From assembly GCF_003369915.1 (NCBI RefSeq), contig NC_046673.1:11144001-11208000 (forward strand): DNA of 64,000 nucleotides, read 5' to 3'. A program made the position numbers and the translations under genes. The DNA is from Drosophila miranda (Eukaryota > Arthropoda > Insecta > Diptera > Drosophilidae). This document shows positions 23,573 through 32,090 of this stretch, one piece after another. Numbering within the stretch: position 1 is the first letter of the stretch; each line of letters opens with the position of its first letter. The notes beneath the pieces were generated by a model. That model had not been told where the DNA came from and searched no databases. It was given only the letters and a program-made list of their open reading frames with translations.

Positions 23573-24110
23573 GTATGAGGATCAGCCTCAGAAGCCGACT
23601 CATGATCAGTTCAAGCAGAAACCACCGGAGGAGTATCGGGTGTCTCCGTATCAAAATTCTACCAAGAAGCATTCCCATGGACGCCTTCAGAATATGCAGC
23701 ACCAGATAGCCCATAAGAAGGATCCGTATGAGGATCATCCTCAGAAGCCGTGTCAAGATCAGCTCAGGCAGCAACCACCGGAGGAGCATCTGGTGTCTCC
23801 GTACCACAATTCTACAGAGAACCATTCGCATGGAAGCTCTCAGAATATGCAGCAGTCTGCACAACAGTCATCTGAAGAGCAGCCTCCTAAAAATCTTGAC
23901 AACATGATGCAGAAAAATCTGCAAACGGAATACCAGAAAGCCCCTAAGAAGGAGCTGTATGAGTATCACCCTCAGAAGCCGACTCATGATCAGTTCAAGC
24001 AGAAACCACCGGAGGAGTATAGGGTGCCTCCGTATCAAAATTCTACCAAGAAGCATTCGCATGGACGCCTTCAGAATATGCAGCACTCTTCAAAAAAGCT
24101 ATATGATGAG

Positions 24111-24362
24111 GTGGAGAAATTTAACTTCTCTTATGCCAGGGAGATAGCCTCGTTTAAGATAAGCATCTCCCCAACTCAATTTGACACCATTTGCTCCGCC
24201 AAATTTTGGCCGGAGCATTTGGTGGTGAAGGAGTTTAAGGCTAAGAAGAAGAATAGGCCCCCCATATCCCTTCCAAACCTTTCCAGTGTGCCACCCTCAA
24301 CCTCAACCTCAACTTCCTCTTCCTCAACTTCCCGTCTCGCTTCCACCTTTCCAAAAAACTAA
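24111..24362 (+). CDS. retrotransposon ORF1 C-terminal fragment (fused in frame to copy C)
   Basis: About 83 codons ending in TAA at 24360-24362. The segment with SPTQFDTICSAKFWPEHLVV followed by a basic stretch resembles the C-terminus of insect jockey/CR1-type ORF1 proteins, where a W-P dipeptide precedes a basic tail. The Ser/Thr-rich end is low complexity. The rest of ORF1 is missing through 5' truncation. The reading frame is continuous with the host modules upstream, so a chimeric frame exists from 23514 to 24362. Confidence 0.6.
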   Translation: MEKFNFSYAREIASFKISISPTQFDTICSAKFWPEHLVVKEFKAKKKNRPPISLPNLSSVPPSTSTSTSSSSTSRLASTFPKN

Positions 24363-24397
24363 CTTCTCTTTTAGTAACCTATCAGAATGTAAGAGGC

Positions 24398-27190
24398 TTG
24401 CGTAGTAAGCTCAGCATTCTTTTCCGGGATAGTGTTGCATTTGCTTCCCACGTTATTGTGTTTACTGAAACCTGGTTAAAGCCGGACATTCTTAGTTCCG
24501 AGGTTTTGGCAGGTCGGTACACAACTTTTAGAAAGGACCGTTCGTCTCGTCGGGCAGGGGGGGTTCTAATTGCAGTGGACTCTTACTTCACGTCGGAACA
24601 CTTCACAGTCCAAGTTCAACAGGAACTGGAATTCCTGTGTGTAAAACTGATTCTTCCCGCTTTCGCTATATTCATTACTTGCTCGTATATCCCACCTTCT
24701 TCGGATATTTCAATTTATGAGCAACACTTGTCCGCTTTAACCGCTGTTTCTTCCTCGCTATCTGATAAAGATCGTATGATAGTTCTTGGTGACTTCAACT
24801 TGCCAGGAACTGTTTGGTCTTCGGTAAACGAGTCTAGTATCCTAGTGCCCATGTCACGACATGACTTTGTTGACGGCTTGCTTGACCTATCCCTGTCTCA
24901 AGTCAACCATGTGAATAATTCCTTGGGTCGATTGCTTGATCTGTGCTTTGTATCGGATCCGACCATAGTGTTGTTAACCCGAGCCCTTCCGCTCACTATA
25001 CCTGAAGACGCCTACCACCCTACTTTCGAGGTGTCGCTAGATATAGGACCAACTGTATTGGATCGGTCGAGTAGGCTGCCCGAACGTGTCCGCTGCTTTC
25101 GTAAAGCCGAGTTTGCGAAGCTTAATAACCTCATTAGGGATTTTGATTGGTCCGCTTTGTACTTGTGCACTGATATCATAAAAGGCACAAACATTTTTTA
25201 CAATGCTCTTGGCACATTTTTCGATTCTTGTGTCCCGCTTTCTTGTCCGACTAGATCTGGAAAACCCCCTTGGTTTACCAAAGAGTTATCCAGTCTAAAA
25301 AACTTAAAATCAAGACTATATAAAAAATTTCAAGAAGTGGGTTCTCCTAGTTCTCACTCTCGCTATGTATTAGCTCGGTCAAACTTTTCAGTTCTTAATG
25401 CTCAATGCTATAAGAACTACCTATCTCGATGCAGGATACGTTTTTCTCAGGACCCTAAACAGTTTTACAGCTTCGTAAACAGTAAGCGTAGAACGTCCGC
25501 ACACCCATCCTCGCTATCATTTTGTAATACGTCGGCAAATAATGATCAGGCAATTGCCGATCTTTTTGCCCAATTCTTCCAAACCACCTATTCTGAGGAA
25601 AGCTACTCTGGTCACCCGTACCCATACGGTTTACCGAGGTCGAACGGCATTTTCAGTCCCTTGTTAAATGAATGTTCCCTACTTCATGATCTTCGACTAG
25701 TTAAGCCGGTGTTTTCACCGGGTCCAGACGGGGTTCCAGGTTGTGTACTCAGGTACTGCGCCGAGGCTCTGTGTGGACCTTTGGTTAAACTATTCACCCT
25801 ATCCATTGATTCTTCTTGCTTCCCCCCGATCTGGAAGGAATCGTTTATAATTCCTCTCCATAAAAAAGGTAGCAAGTCTGATGCAAAAAATTATAGAGGT
25901 ATAGCAAAGTTATCCGCTATTCCTAAAATGTTTGAGAAGGTTTTAACTCCGCACTTGCAACATCTCTGCAAGTCACTTATATCTCCAACTCAGCATGGAT
26001 TTATAAGGCGGCGATCAACCACCACGAACTTGTTAGAGTTTACCTCTTTCATTATTAAAGGCTTTCAAGGTAACTTACAGACGGATGTTATTTACACCGA
26101 CTTTAGTAAAGCATTCGACTCTGTAAACCATTCCCTTTTAGCGCATAAACTTGACCTTTTAGGGTTTCCGCCCAACCTCCTGAGATGGATTTCTAGCTAT
26201 CTTTGTTCTAGGTCTCAAAGAGTCCTCTTCAAAAACTCCCTCTCTTTCCCAGTAAAGGTTTCTTCGGGAGTACCACAAGGCAGCCATCTAGGCCCCTTAC
26301 TCTTCACACTCTTTATTAATGACTTACCTTCAGTATTAACATACTCTCGAGTACTTATGTATGCGGATGATGTTAAACTCTGTGTCCAGTACAAGGACAT
26401 TTCATTTCATCCTCGCTTGCAATCCGATCTCAATAACTTTCAGTCATGGTGTTGTGCAAACTTGTTACACCTTAATGCCTCGAAATGCAAAGTTATGACA
26501 TTTCATCGTTCTAGCCCTTTGTTGGCTCCTTACACCCTATTTGGTGGTTCTCTTGAGAGAATTACCCTGGTGGATGATCTGGGTGTTATGTTAGACCCCA
26601 AGTTAAAGTTTTCCGAACACATTTCTACCATGGTAAATAAGGCCATGAGCGTGCTTGGGTTTATAAAGAGGTGGTCAAAGGAATTTGACGACCCCTATAT
26701 AACAAAGACTCTCTATACCTCGCTTGTTCGTCCGATCTTAGAATACGGCTCCTGTGTATGGTGCCCTCAGTACAAAGTACACCAGGACCGTATAGAATCA
26801 GTACAGAAAAACTTTTTACTCTTTGCTCTGCGGGGCCTTAACTGGGATGCGGGTGTAAGACTCCCATCTTACTCTAGTAGACTACTATTAGTAAACCTCC
26901 CATCCTTAGTTAACCGTAGAAAAATGCTTGGTGTGATATTTATGCACAACTTGATCAGGGGTGACATAGACAGCCCTGATCTGTTGAGCCGCATAAACTT
27001 CACGATTCCTATTAGACTGACTAGAAATTTTATACCGTTGTTCCTTCCACTTTGTAGATCGAATTATTCCTTGCATGAACCGTTTAGGGTCTTATGCTCG
27101 GATTATAATTCCCTCTACCATATTATATCCACCACTAATTCTCTTCCTCTTATTAAATTATTAATCCTTACACACCTTTCTATTAATTAG
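24398..27190 (+). CDS. retrotransposon ORF2: endonuclease + reverse transcriptase
   Basis: The frame is open for more than 930 codons and continues upstream of 24398 to overlap the ORF1 stop, with YQNVRGLRSK at about 24380. No ATG is obvious, so reinitiation or frameshifting is likely. N-terminal EEP-type endonuclease motifs are visible: FTETWL, GGVLIAV, GDFNLPG and a YHP near residue 207. The RT motifs are YRGIAKLSAIPKMFEKV, QHGFIRRRSTTTNL, TDFSKAFDSVNH, GVPQGSHLGPLLF, the catalytic YADD (26360-26371) and HLNASKCKVMTF. No in-frame stop disrupts it, so the insertion looks young. ORF2 could act in trans, although the copy itself lacks the element's 5' end and promoter. Confidence 0.85.
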   Translation: MRSKLSILFRDSVAFASHVIVFTETWLKPDILSSEVLAGRYTTFRKDRSSRRAGGVLIAVDSYFTSEHFTVQVQQELEFLCVKLILPAFAIFITCSYIPPSSDISIYEQHLSALTAVSSSLSDKDRMIVLGDFNLPGTVWSSVNESSILVPMSRHDFVDGLLDLSLSQVNHVNNSLGRLLDLCFVSDPTIVLLTRALPLTIPEDAYHPTFEVSLDIGPTVLDRSSRLPERVRCFRKAEFAKLNNLIRDFDWSALYLCTDIIKGTNIFYNALGTFFDSCVPLSCPTRSGKPPWFTKELSSLKNLKSRLYKKFQEVGSPSSHSRYVLARSNFSVLNAQCYKNYLSRCRIRFSQDPKQFYSFVNSKRRTSAHPSSLSFCNTSANNDQAIADLFAQFFQTTYSEESYSGHPYPYGLPRSNGIFSPLLNECSLLHDLRLVKPVFSPGPDGVPGCVLRYCAEALCGPLVKLFTLSIDSSCFPPIWKESFIIPLHKKGSKSDAKNYRGIAKLSAIPKMFEKVLTPHLQHLCKSLISPTQHGFIRRRSTTTNLLEFTSFIIKGFQGNLQTDVIYTDFSKAFDSVNHSLLAHKLDLLGFPPNLLRWISSYLCSRSQRVLFKNSLSFPVKVSSGVPQGSHLGPLLFTLFINDLPSVLTYSRVLMYADDVKLCVQYKDISFHPRLQSDLNNFQSWCCANLLHLNASKCKVMTFHRSSPLLAPYTLFGGSLERITLVDDLGVMLDPKLKFSEHISTMVNKAMSVLGFIKRWSKEFDDPYITKTLYTSLVRPILEYGSCVWCPQYKVHQDRIESVQKNFLLFALRGLNWDAGVRLPSYSSRLLLVNLPSLVNRRKMLGVIFMHNLIRGDIDSPDLLSRINFTIPIRLTRNFIPLFLPLCRSNYSLHEPFRVLCSDYNSLYHIISTTNSLPLIKLLILTHLSIN

Positions 27191-29670
27191 TAACTGTAGT
27201 GGTATTTGTACTTTGATTGCATGCTTAGTTTCTTAGTAAGTTTAGTACTAATTTTCCTCGAATGTTAGTCTAATAGCTATATTTCTTGCATGTTCGCGTT
27301 TGGTTCGGCTACGCACCGCGCGTCATGCGGCAGCGCCCCTCGGTCGGTTGGGCGGGAGGAGGGCTGCGTTTTGCCTGGGATCCGCGCGTAACAGCCTTCT
27401 GCTGGTGTCACACGGGCCACTTGACGGTGCAGTAACTGCATCGCCTCTTGAAAGATGCAGTCATTGCATGTCAACGTCCACATGAGCAGCCTCCTAAAAA
27501 TCCTGAAAAGATGATGCAGCAATGTCGGCAGACGGAATACCTGATAGCCCCTAAGAAGGATCCGTATGAGGATCATCCTCAGAAGCCATTTCAAGATCAG
27601 CTCAGGCAGCAACCACCGGAGGAGCATTTGGTGTCTCCGTACCACAATTCTACAGAGAAGCATTTGCATGCAAGCCCTCAGAATATGCAGCAGTCTGCAC
27701 AACAGTCATCTGATGAGCAGCCTCCTAAAAATCCTGAATACCTGGAAGCCCCTAAGAAGGAGCCGTATGAGGATCATGCTCAGAAGCCGACTCCTGATCA
27801 ATTCAAGCTGAAACCACCGGAGGAGCATGGAGTGTCTCCGTATCACAATTCTACAGAGAACCATTCGCATGGAAGCTCTCAGAATATGCAGCACTCTTCA
27901 AGAAAGGTTTATGATGAGCAGCCTTCTAAAAATCCTGACAAGATGATGCAGCAAAATCTGCCGAAGGAATACCAGAAAGCCCCTAACAAGGATCCGTATA
28001 AGAATCATCCCCAGAAGCCGTGTCAATATCAGCTCAGCGATGATGGTTCCCCAAAGCCAAAGATGCTTTGTAAGAACACGGACGTGATGGACTTTGACAA
28101 AGATTTGAAAGGACTTGATAAAAACTCATCACACAAATACATGGAATATGCCCCTAAACTGTGTCAGAGTCCACCGCATCAGACGAATCAGAATATTTTT
28201 CATAAGCACAAACAGGAGCATTATCAAATGATGTCACCGTCACGTCCGAAGGTCGGAAAACAGCAAGCTAAGCACATCCAATTGTCGCCTCCTCATCAAT
28301 ACAGTTGTCTACTTGAGCCGGATAAGTGGGGCAGAGAGATTGGTGGGGAACTTCTCGCTAAGAACTCGGACATTCTTACATCAACATCCTTGAGCGAGAT
28401 CTCCGAGAAGAATTGCGAAGATTCCACTGTAAAACAAGAACGATATAACAAATGCGGAAGGTGTAGTGACGAGAACGGCACGAACAGCACCTCCACGGGA
28501 TCGACAGTGTTCGGTGAACTGTCTGATACTGTGGTCTCTCATTTGAAGGACTATTTGTGCGGGCTGTCCACAACTGACAATGTTCACCCGCCCAAGAGCC
28601 AGTCTAAGGATAGCCAATGTACAAATGCACCCAAGAATTCAGCCATAGATAATGTCCTGGATACCAAGAAGCAGGAGTCATATCGAACCCAAAAGAAAGC
28701 ATCGTTCGGCAAAGGCATACCCAAAGCTCAAGAAGTTCGAATGCCGAATGCCAGAGAAAATTCCGGAGAGTTCCAGTCTATGAGCACACTGTACAAGAGC
28801 ATGGAGTATGTTCCTAAACAGGGTTTGCTTCAGTATCCTACTCAGCGTACGTCTCAGGATCTTATCAAGGAGCAGACACAGAAGTCGTATCGGCGCGCTT
28901 CGTATCACAAGAACCAAAAGCAACATTCCTATCGTACCTTCAAGCTGGAGGCAAAACAGAACTCTCAACAGAAGCAGCCTCCAAATCAGCAGATCTCGGA
29001 CTTTCCTCCATTCGCATGCTTCAGCGATACGCCTAAGGATGATTCCGAAGAGTCTAATTTCGAAGTGGATAAGAAGACACTCAACAAGCTCATGGAAGGT
29101 TCCCCAAAGGACAAACTCAAACACACACTGTCCGGTGACGAGCATGATGTGTTTTCCATGGCTAGTAGCAACTCGGTATCGACTTCGATCAGTGCGAAGA
29201 GCGGGGACGAGCTGCGTGCCATGATCTGGCACGAGATGAAATTGCAGTCGGTGCTCGGTGATCAAAAATCCACGTCGTCAAAGCCGCGATATAAGGATGT
29301 AGAAGAGAATGTGTCCATCTTTTTAAACTTGAGTCAGCCCAGAGATGACGGAAATCAGGATATCAAGGAAGCAATGTCCAAACATCCAAACATCGCTTCC
29401 CTCCCGAATTTGGCCATAGATGTTAATGCGCCCACCACTGATTCAAGTAAGGGATCAAAAACAGATGAGCTGCCACAAATCAAGTGCAGTATGAGTATAG
29501 ATGATTTAGTGAACTGCAAGGTCATCACTCCCATGATCATGAAGATACACAACAGGTATATGACCTCTATGCAGTATGCGATGCAGCTCATGAAGTATCT
29601 GGAGACGGTGCCGCGCCGTGTAGGTCAGATTTACAAGGACAACATCAAGTTGGAAAAGAGGAAACTCTAA

Positions 29671-30067
29671 AAATGATGAAAGTCACTTTTGATTCTATGA
29701 TACCTCTTTATATATTTTATAATTATTGTATTAAATAAAACAAATTGCACAAAACCATGTAGAAATCTCTTTAAATTTATATTCGCGATTCGGTAAATAC
29801 TTATGCCAATTAAAGGAAAATCTTGAGCGGTGTGCTGCTCTTCAGTCCTTCTTTTCAAAATATCGCCCCGCTCTCTGCCGCCTCCCACACACGATGATAA
29901 TCTACAATATTGATGAAACGACAAAAGCAAAAATACAGAACAATAGAGCATGATCATATCTTTTTCAGAATCTGGATCAAATCGAATCAATATTATAGCT
30001 AGAATGAACCAATCCATTTGACTGCTCAACAACTCGGGCACTTCCGCTCACTCTCTCTCTGTCACAG
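29671..30067. other. 3' flank of copy C
   Basis: Over most of its length it is closer to the flank of copy A (AATAAA at 29734-29739, CTTGAGCGG, CTCCCACACACGATG). Its right end carries the ~36-bp segment shared only with B. It ends in the same pyrimidine run, CTCTCTCTGTCACAG, before the stub of copy D. Confidence 0.7.
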
Positions 30068-30241
30068 TATGAGGATCAGCCTCAGAAGCCGACTCATGAT
30101 CAGTTCAAGCAGAAACCACCGGAGGAGTATCGAGTGTTTCCGTACAGCAATTCTACAAAGAAGCGTTCGCATGGAAGCCCTCAGAATATGCAGCAGTCAT
30201 CAACGTTTATCAATTTACAAACGAAATTCACACCCATGTAA
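30068..30241 (+). pseudogene. array copy D: stub of one module
   Basis: About 45 codons of one module (YEDQPQKPTHDQFKQKPPEE to QNMQQSS) begin at the same junction as copy C. They then leave homology at about 30200 and stop at TAA 30239-30241. It differs from C by several replacements (VFPYSNSTKKRSHG), so it is older or less homogenised than the rest of the array. Confidence 0.7.
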
Positions 30242-30969
30242 AATTTTTTTTATGCTCATAGCTACTACACAAACGCATATATTTTGTTTGTTATCCGCAC
30301 AAAAACTGCGTACTGTACGGGAATTATAATTATGGAAGGTGGTTGATATTATTCCATGAAAAAACCATATACAAAAACTGTGCAAATAAATTGGATAAAA
30401 TATATATATGCAAATTTGCACATCATGCATTATGGGAAAAGTATGCAAATTTTGCAAACGAGCACTACGCCGATGAAAATATATATTTATTTTGCAGATG
30501 CATACGGGTATATGAATGGATACATTTTTTTTGGTGGAATGTAAAGTTTGCCCAAAAGTGAAAGCCTGCAGGTAATCAAATTAATGGAGACATTGTACAT
30601 GATTAATACAGATACTACATACGTATGGGGATTGAAAAAAACTCATAAATAATTTTATTTTAGCCCAACCTGAAATTTGTCTCGGGAATAATTGGTCAGG
30701 ACAACAACACTTTTCGTTTTCGAGCAAACAGCTGACGCGGCCCGATTCGGTTATCGTTACATGGGATGTTACTCATAACAGAGGATTTTGTGCGGGCAAT
30801 GCACTAAATTGTGCGCTTAACAGCCATGAGAAAATGTGCACAAAAATTCTGAAAACGGGAGCACCTAAAAACGAAAAAGGAACCTTTTTTTGTGAAAATG
30901 CAAAACTCAAAAGTATGTGTACACACTCTTCCAAATTTAACGAGGGGGAACGTTGGGAGTTGCTGCGGA
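30242..30969. other. right flank of the array, with a remnant of upstream sequence
   Basis: Positions ~30318-30405 match ~16080-16160 upstream of copy A, sharing GGAATTA-AATT-TGGAAGGTGGTT and ATATACAAAAA. This suggests the array once extended further, or that a whole unit including its promoter flank was duplicated. The rest is AT-rich with no coding sequence. Confidence 0.5.
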
Positions 30970-32090
30970 GACCGCAACTCTACATTTATACCCGATACTT
31001 AGTCAGTATGGCTCTCCTCCGGCAGACACCGCTAATATTAAAAGACACGACAAAGAGTGCGTGCGAGAGTGACAGAAAATCAGTCTGAGCGTGACGTCGG
31101 GCGCTGCGTAGCCACTGCGAATGGATTTGTTGCTTTTGGCTATACAAATGATCCGATCTGATCCAGATTCCGCAACCGGATAGATATGGTCATTCTCTAT
31201 GATTGTGCGTTTTTAGTTTTCTCGAATCTGCAATATTGTGGATGCAACAGATTTTCGTTCTTTGTCGGGGCGGAAGGGGGTGGGGCGAAATTTTGAGATA
31301 TAAATTTTAGAGTGAGATCTAACAGAAGTGCGGATACCAAATTTGGTTACTCTAGCCTTAATAGTCTCTGAGATTTGTGGATGCCCCAGATTTTCGTCCT
31401 TTGCGGGGCGGAAGGCGGTGTGGCGAAATTTTGAGACCAAACGGTCAAGGTCCGATATCACAGGAGTGTGGGTACCAAATTTGGTTGCTCTAGCTTTTAT
31501 AGGTTCTGAGATCTTTGAACTCATATTTTGCAATTGGCAAAACCCACTATGAAACCTGGGCGTTAGAGAGAGACAGAGCGAGAAAGAATGAAATTGTTTT
31601 CTTGATTCTGGCTATAATAATTATACGATCTTTTTCAGATTTTGCACTCTAGAACATATGGTCATCCTCTACGATTCTGCGTTTTCAGTTTAGTTTCAGT
31701 TTTCTTGTACCTTTGAAATTGTGGATGCCACAGATTTTCGCCCTCTGTGGAGGCGGAAGTGGGCGGGGCAAAGTTTTGAAATATTCTCGTAATAGTGACA
31801 TATCGCAGAAGTCTGGATCCAAAACATCGTTGCTCTAGCTCTTATAGTCTTTGAGCGCTAGGCGCTGATAGGGACGGACAGACGGACAGACGGACGGACG
31901 GACGGACGGACAGACGGACAGACGGACAGACAGACAGACAGACATGGCTCAATCGACTCGGCTATTGATGCTGATCAAGAATATATATATTTTATTGGGT
32001 CGGAAACGATTCCTTCTGGACGTTACACACATCCACTTTTACCACAAATCTAATATACCCCAATACTCATTTTGAGTATCGGGTATAAAA
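30970..32090 (+). mobile_element. DINE-1/INE-1 (mini-me)-like element
   Basis: Subterminal inverted repeats TTATACCCGATACT (30986-30999) and AGTATCGGGTATAA (32075-32088) bound the element. A short hairpin, GAGTTGC-N10-GCAACTC, precedes the left one. Inside are three related ~130-180 bp blocks with CAGATTTTCG and GGGGCGGAAG (about 31235, 31385 and 31730). Then follow a GACG/GACA microsatellite and the conserved GACTCGGCTATTGATGCTGA core, then TATA sequence. This architecture is that of the non-autonomous Helentron-related DINE-1 family, known to carry a microsatellite next to a conserved core. The internal open frames are not genes. Confidence 0.75.
31868..31945. repeat. GACG/GACA tetranucleotide microsatellite
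   Basis: About 18 GACG or GACA units sit inside the DINE-1-like element, directly before its conserved core. It is not a CRISPR: there are no spacers. Confidence 0.9.

Larger units (their letters stand above)
24111..27481 (+). mobile_element. 5'-truncated non-LTR retrotransposon (jockey/CR1-like superfamily)
   Basis: About 3.37 kb, inserted in copy C. It is bounded by a 5-bp repeat ATGAG (24106-24110 and 27482-27486) that occurs once in the empty site of copy B. It holds the 3' end of ORF1, a full-looking ORF2 with endonuclease and reverse transcriptase, and about 290 bp of 3' UTR. The last ~185 bp are GC-rich, and there is no poly(A) tail. A near-palindrome, GCAGT-A-ACTGC, lies about 50 bp before the end. 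The 5' truncation is typical of target-primed reverse transcription. The exact family was not recognised. No RNase H domain is seen after the RT, which argues against the I/LOA/R1-with-RNaseH groups. Confidence 0.85.
23573..29670 (+). pseudogene. array copy C: 5'-truncated and interrupted by a retrotransposon
   Basis: Copy C starts in the middle of the module region (equivalent to position 20476 of B), with no native ATG, N-terminus or promoter block. Its left half (23573-24110) contains about three modules. A non-LTR element occupies 24111-27481. The right half (27482-29670) continues at the same codon and runs open through the remaining modules, the shared region and the C-terminus to a TAA at 29670. 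There are no stops in either half apart from those supplied by the element. The left half reads in frame into the element's ORF1 tail and stops at 24362. The right half could start only from an internal ATG or a codon inside the element's 3' end. I call it a pseudogene, but the lack of nonsense mutations means either half could still be translated or the damage is very recent. Confidence 0.7.
20476..30241 (+). repeat. tandem segmental duplication, unit about 3.1 kb
   Basis: The segment from mid-copy B (GTAT at 20476) to its 3' flank (23573) is repeated from 23573 to 30067. It begins again at 30067 as a short stub. Unit length is about 3097 bp in B. In C it is about 3118 bp after removing the retrotransposon. 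The 21-bp difference is largely an in-frame six-codon insertion (RLQNMQ) in C. At both junctions the non-coding CTGTCACAGTAT flank is joined to the coding TATGAGGATCA. Confidence 0.8.

Noticed and set aside
31868..31945. regular short direct repeats, CRISPR-like at first sight
   Set aside because: A pure GACG/GACA microsatellite with no spacers, inside a DINE-1-type element in a eukaryotic genome.
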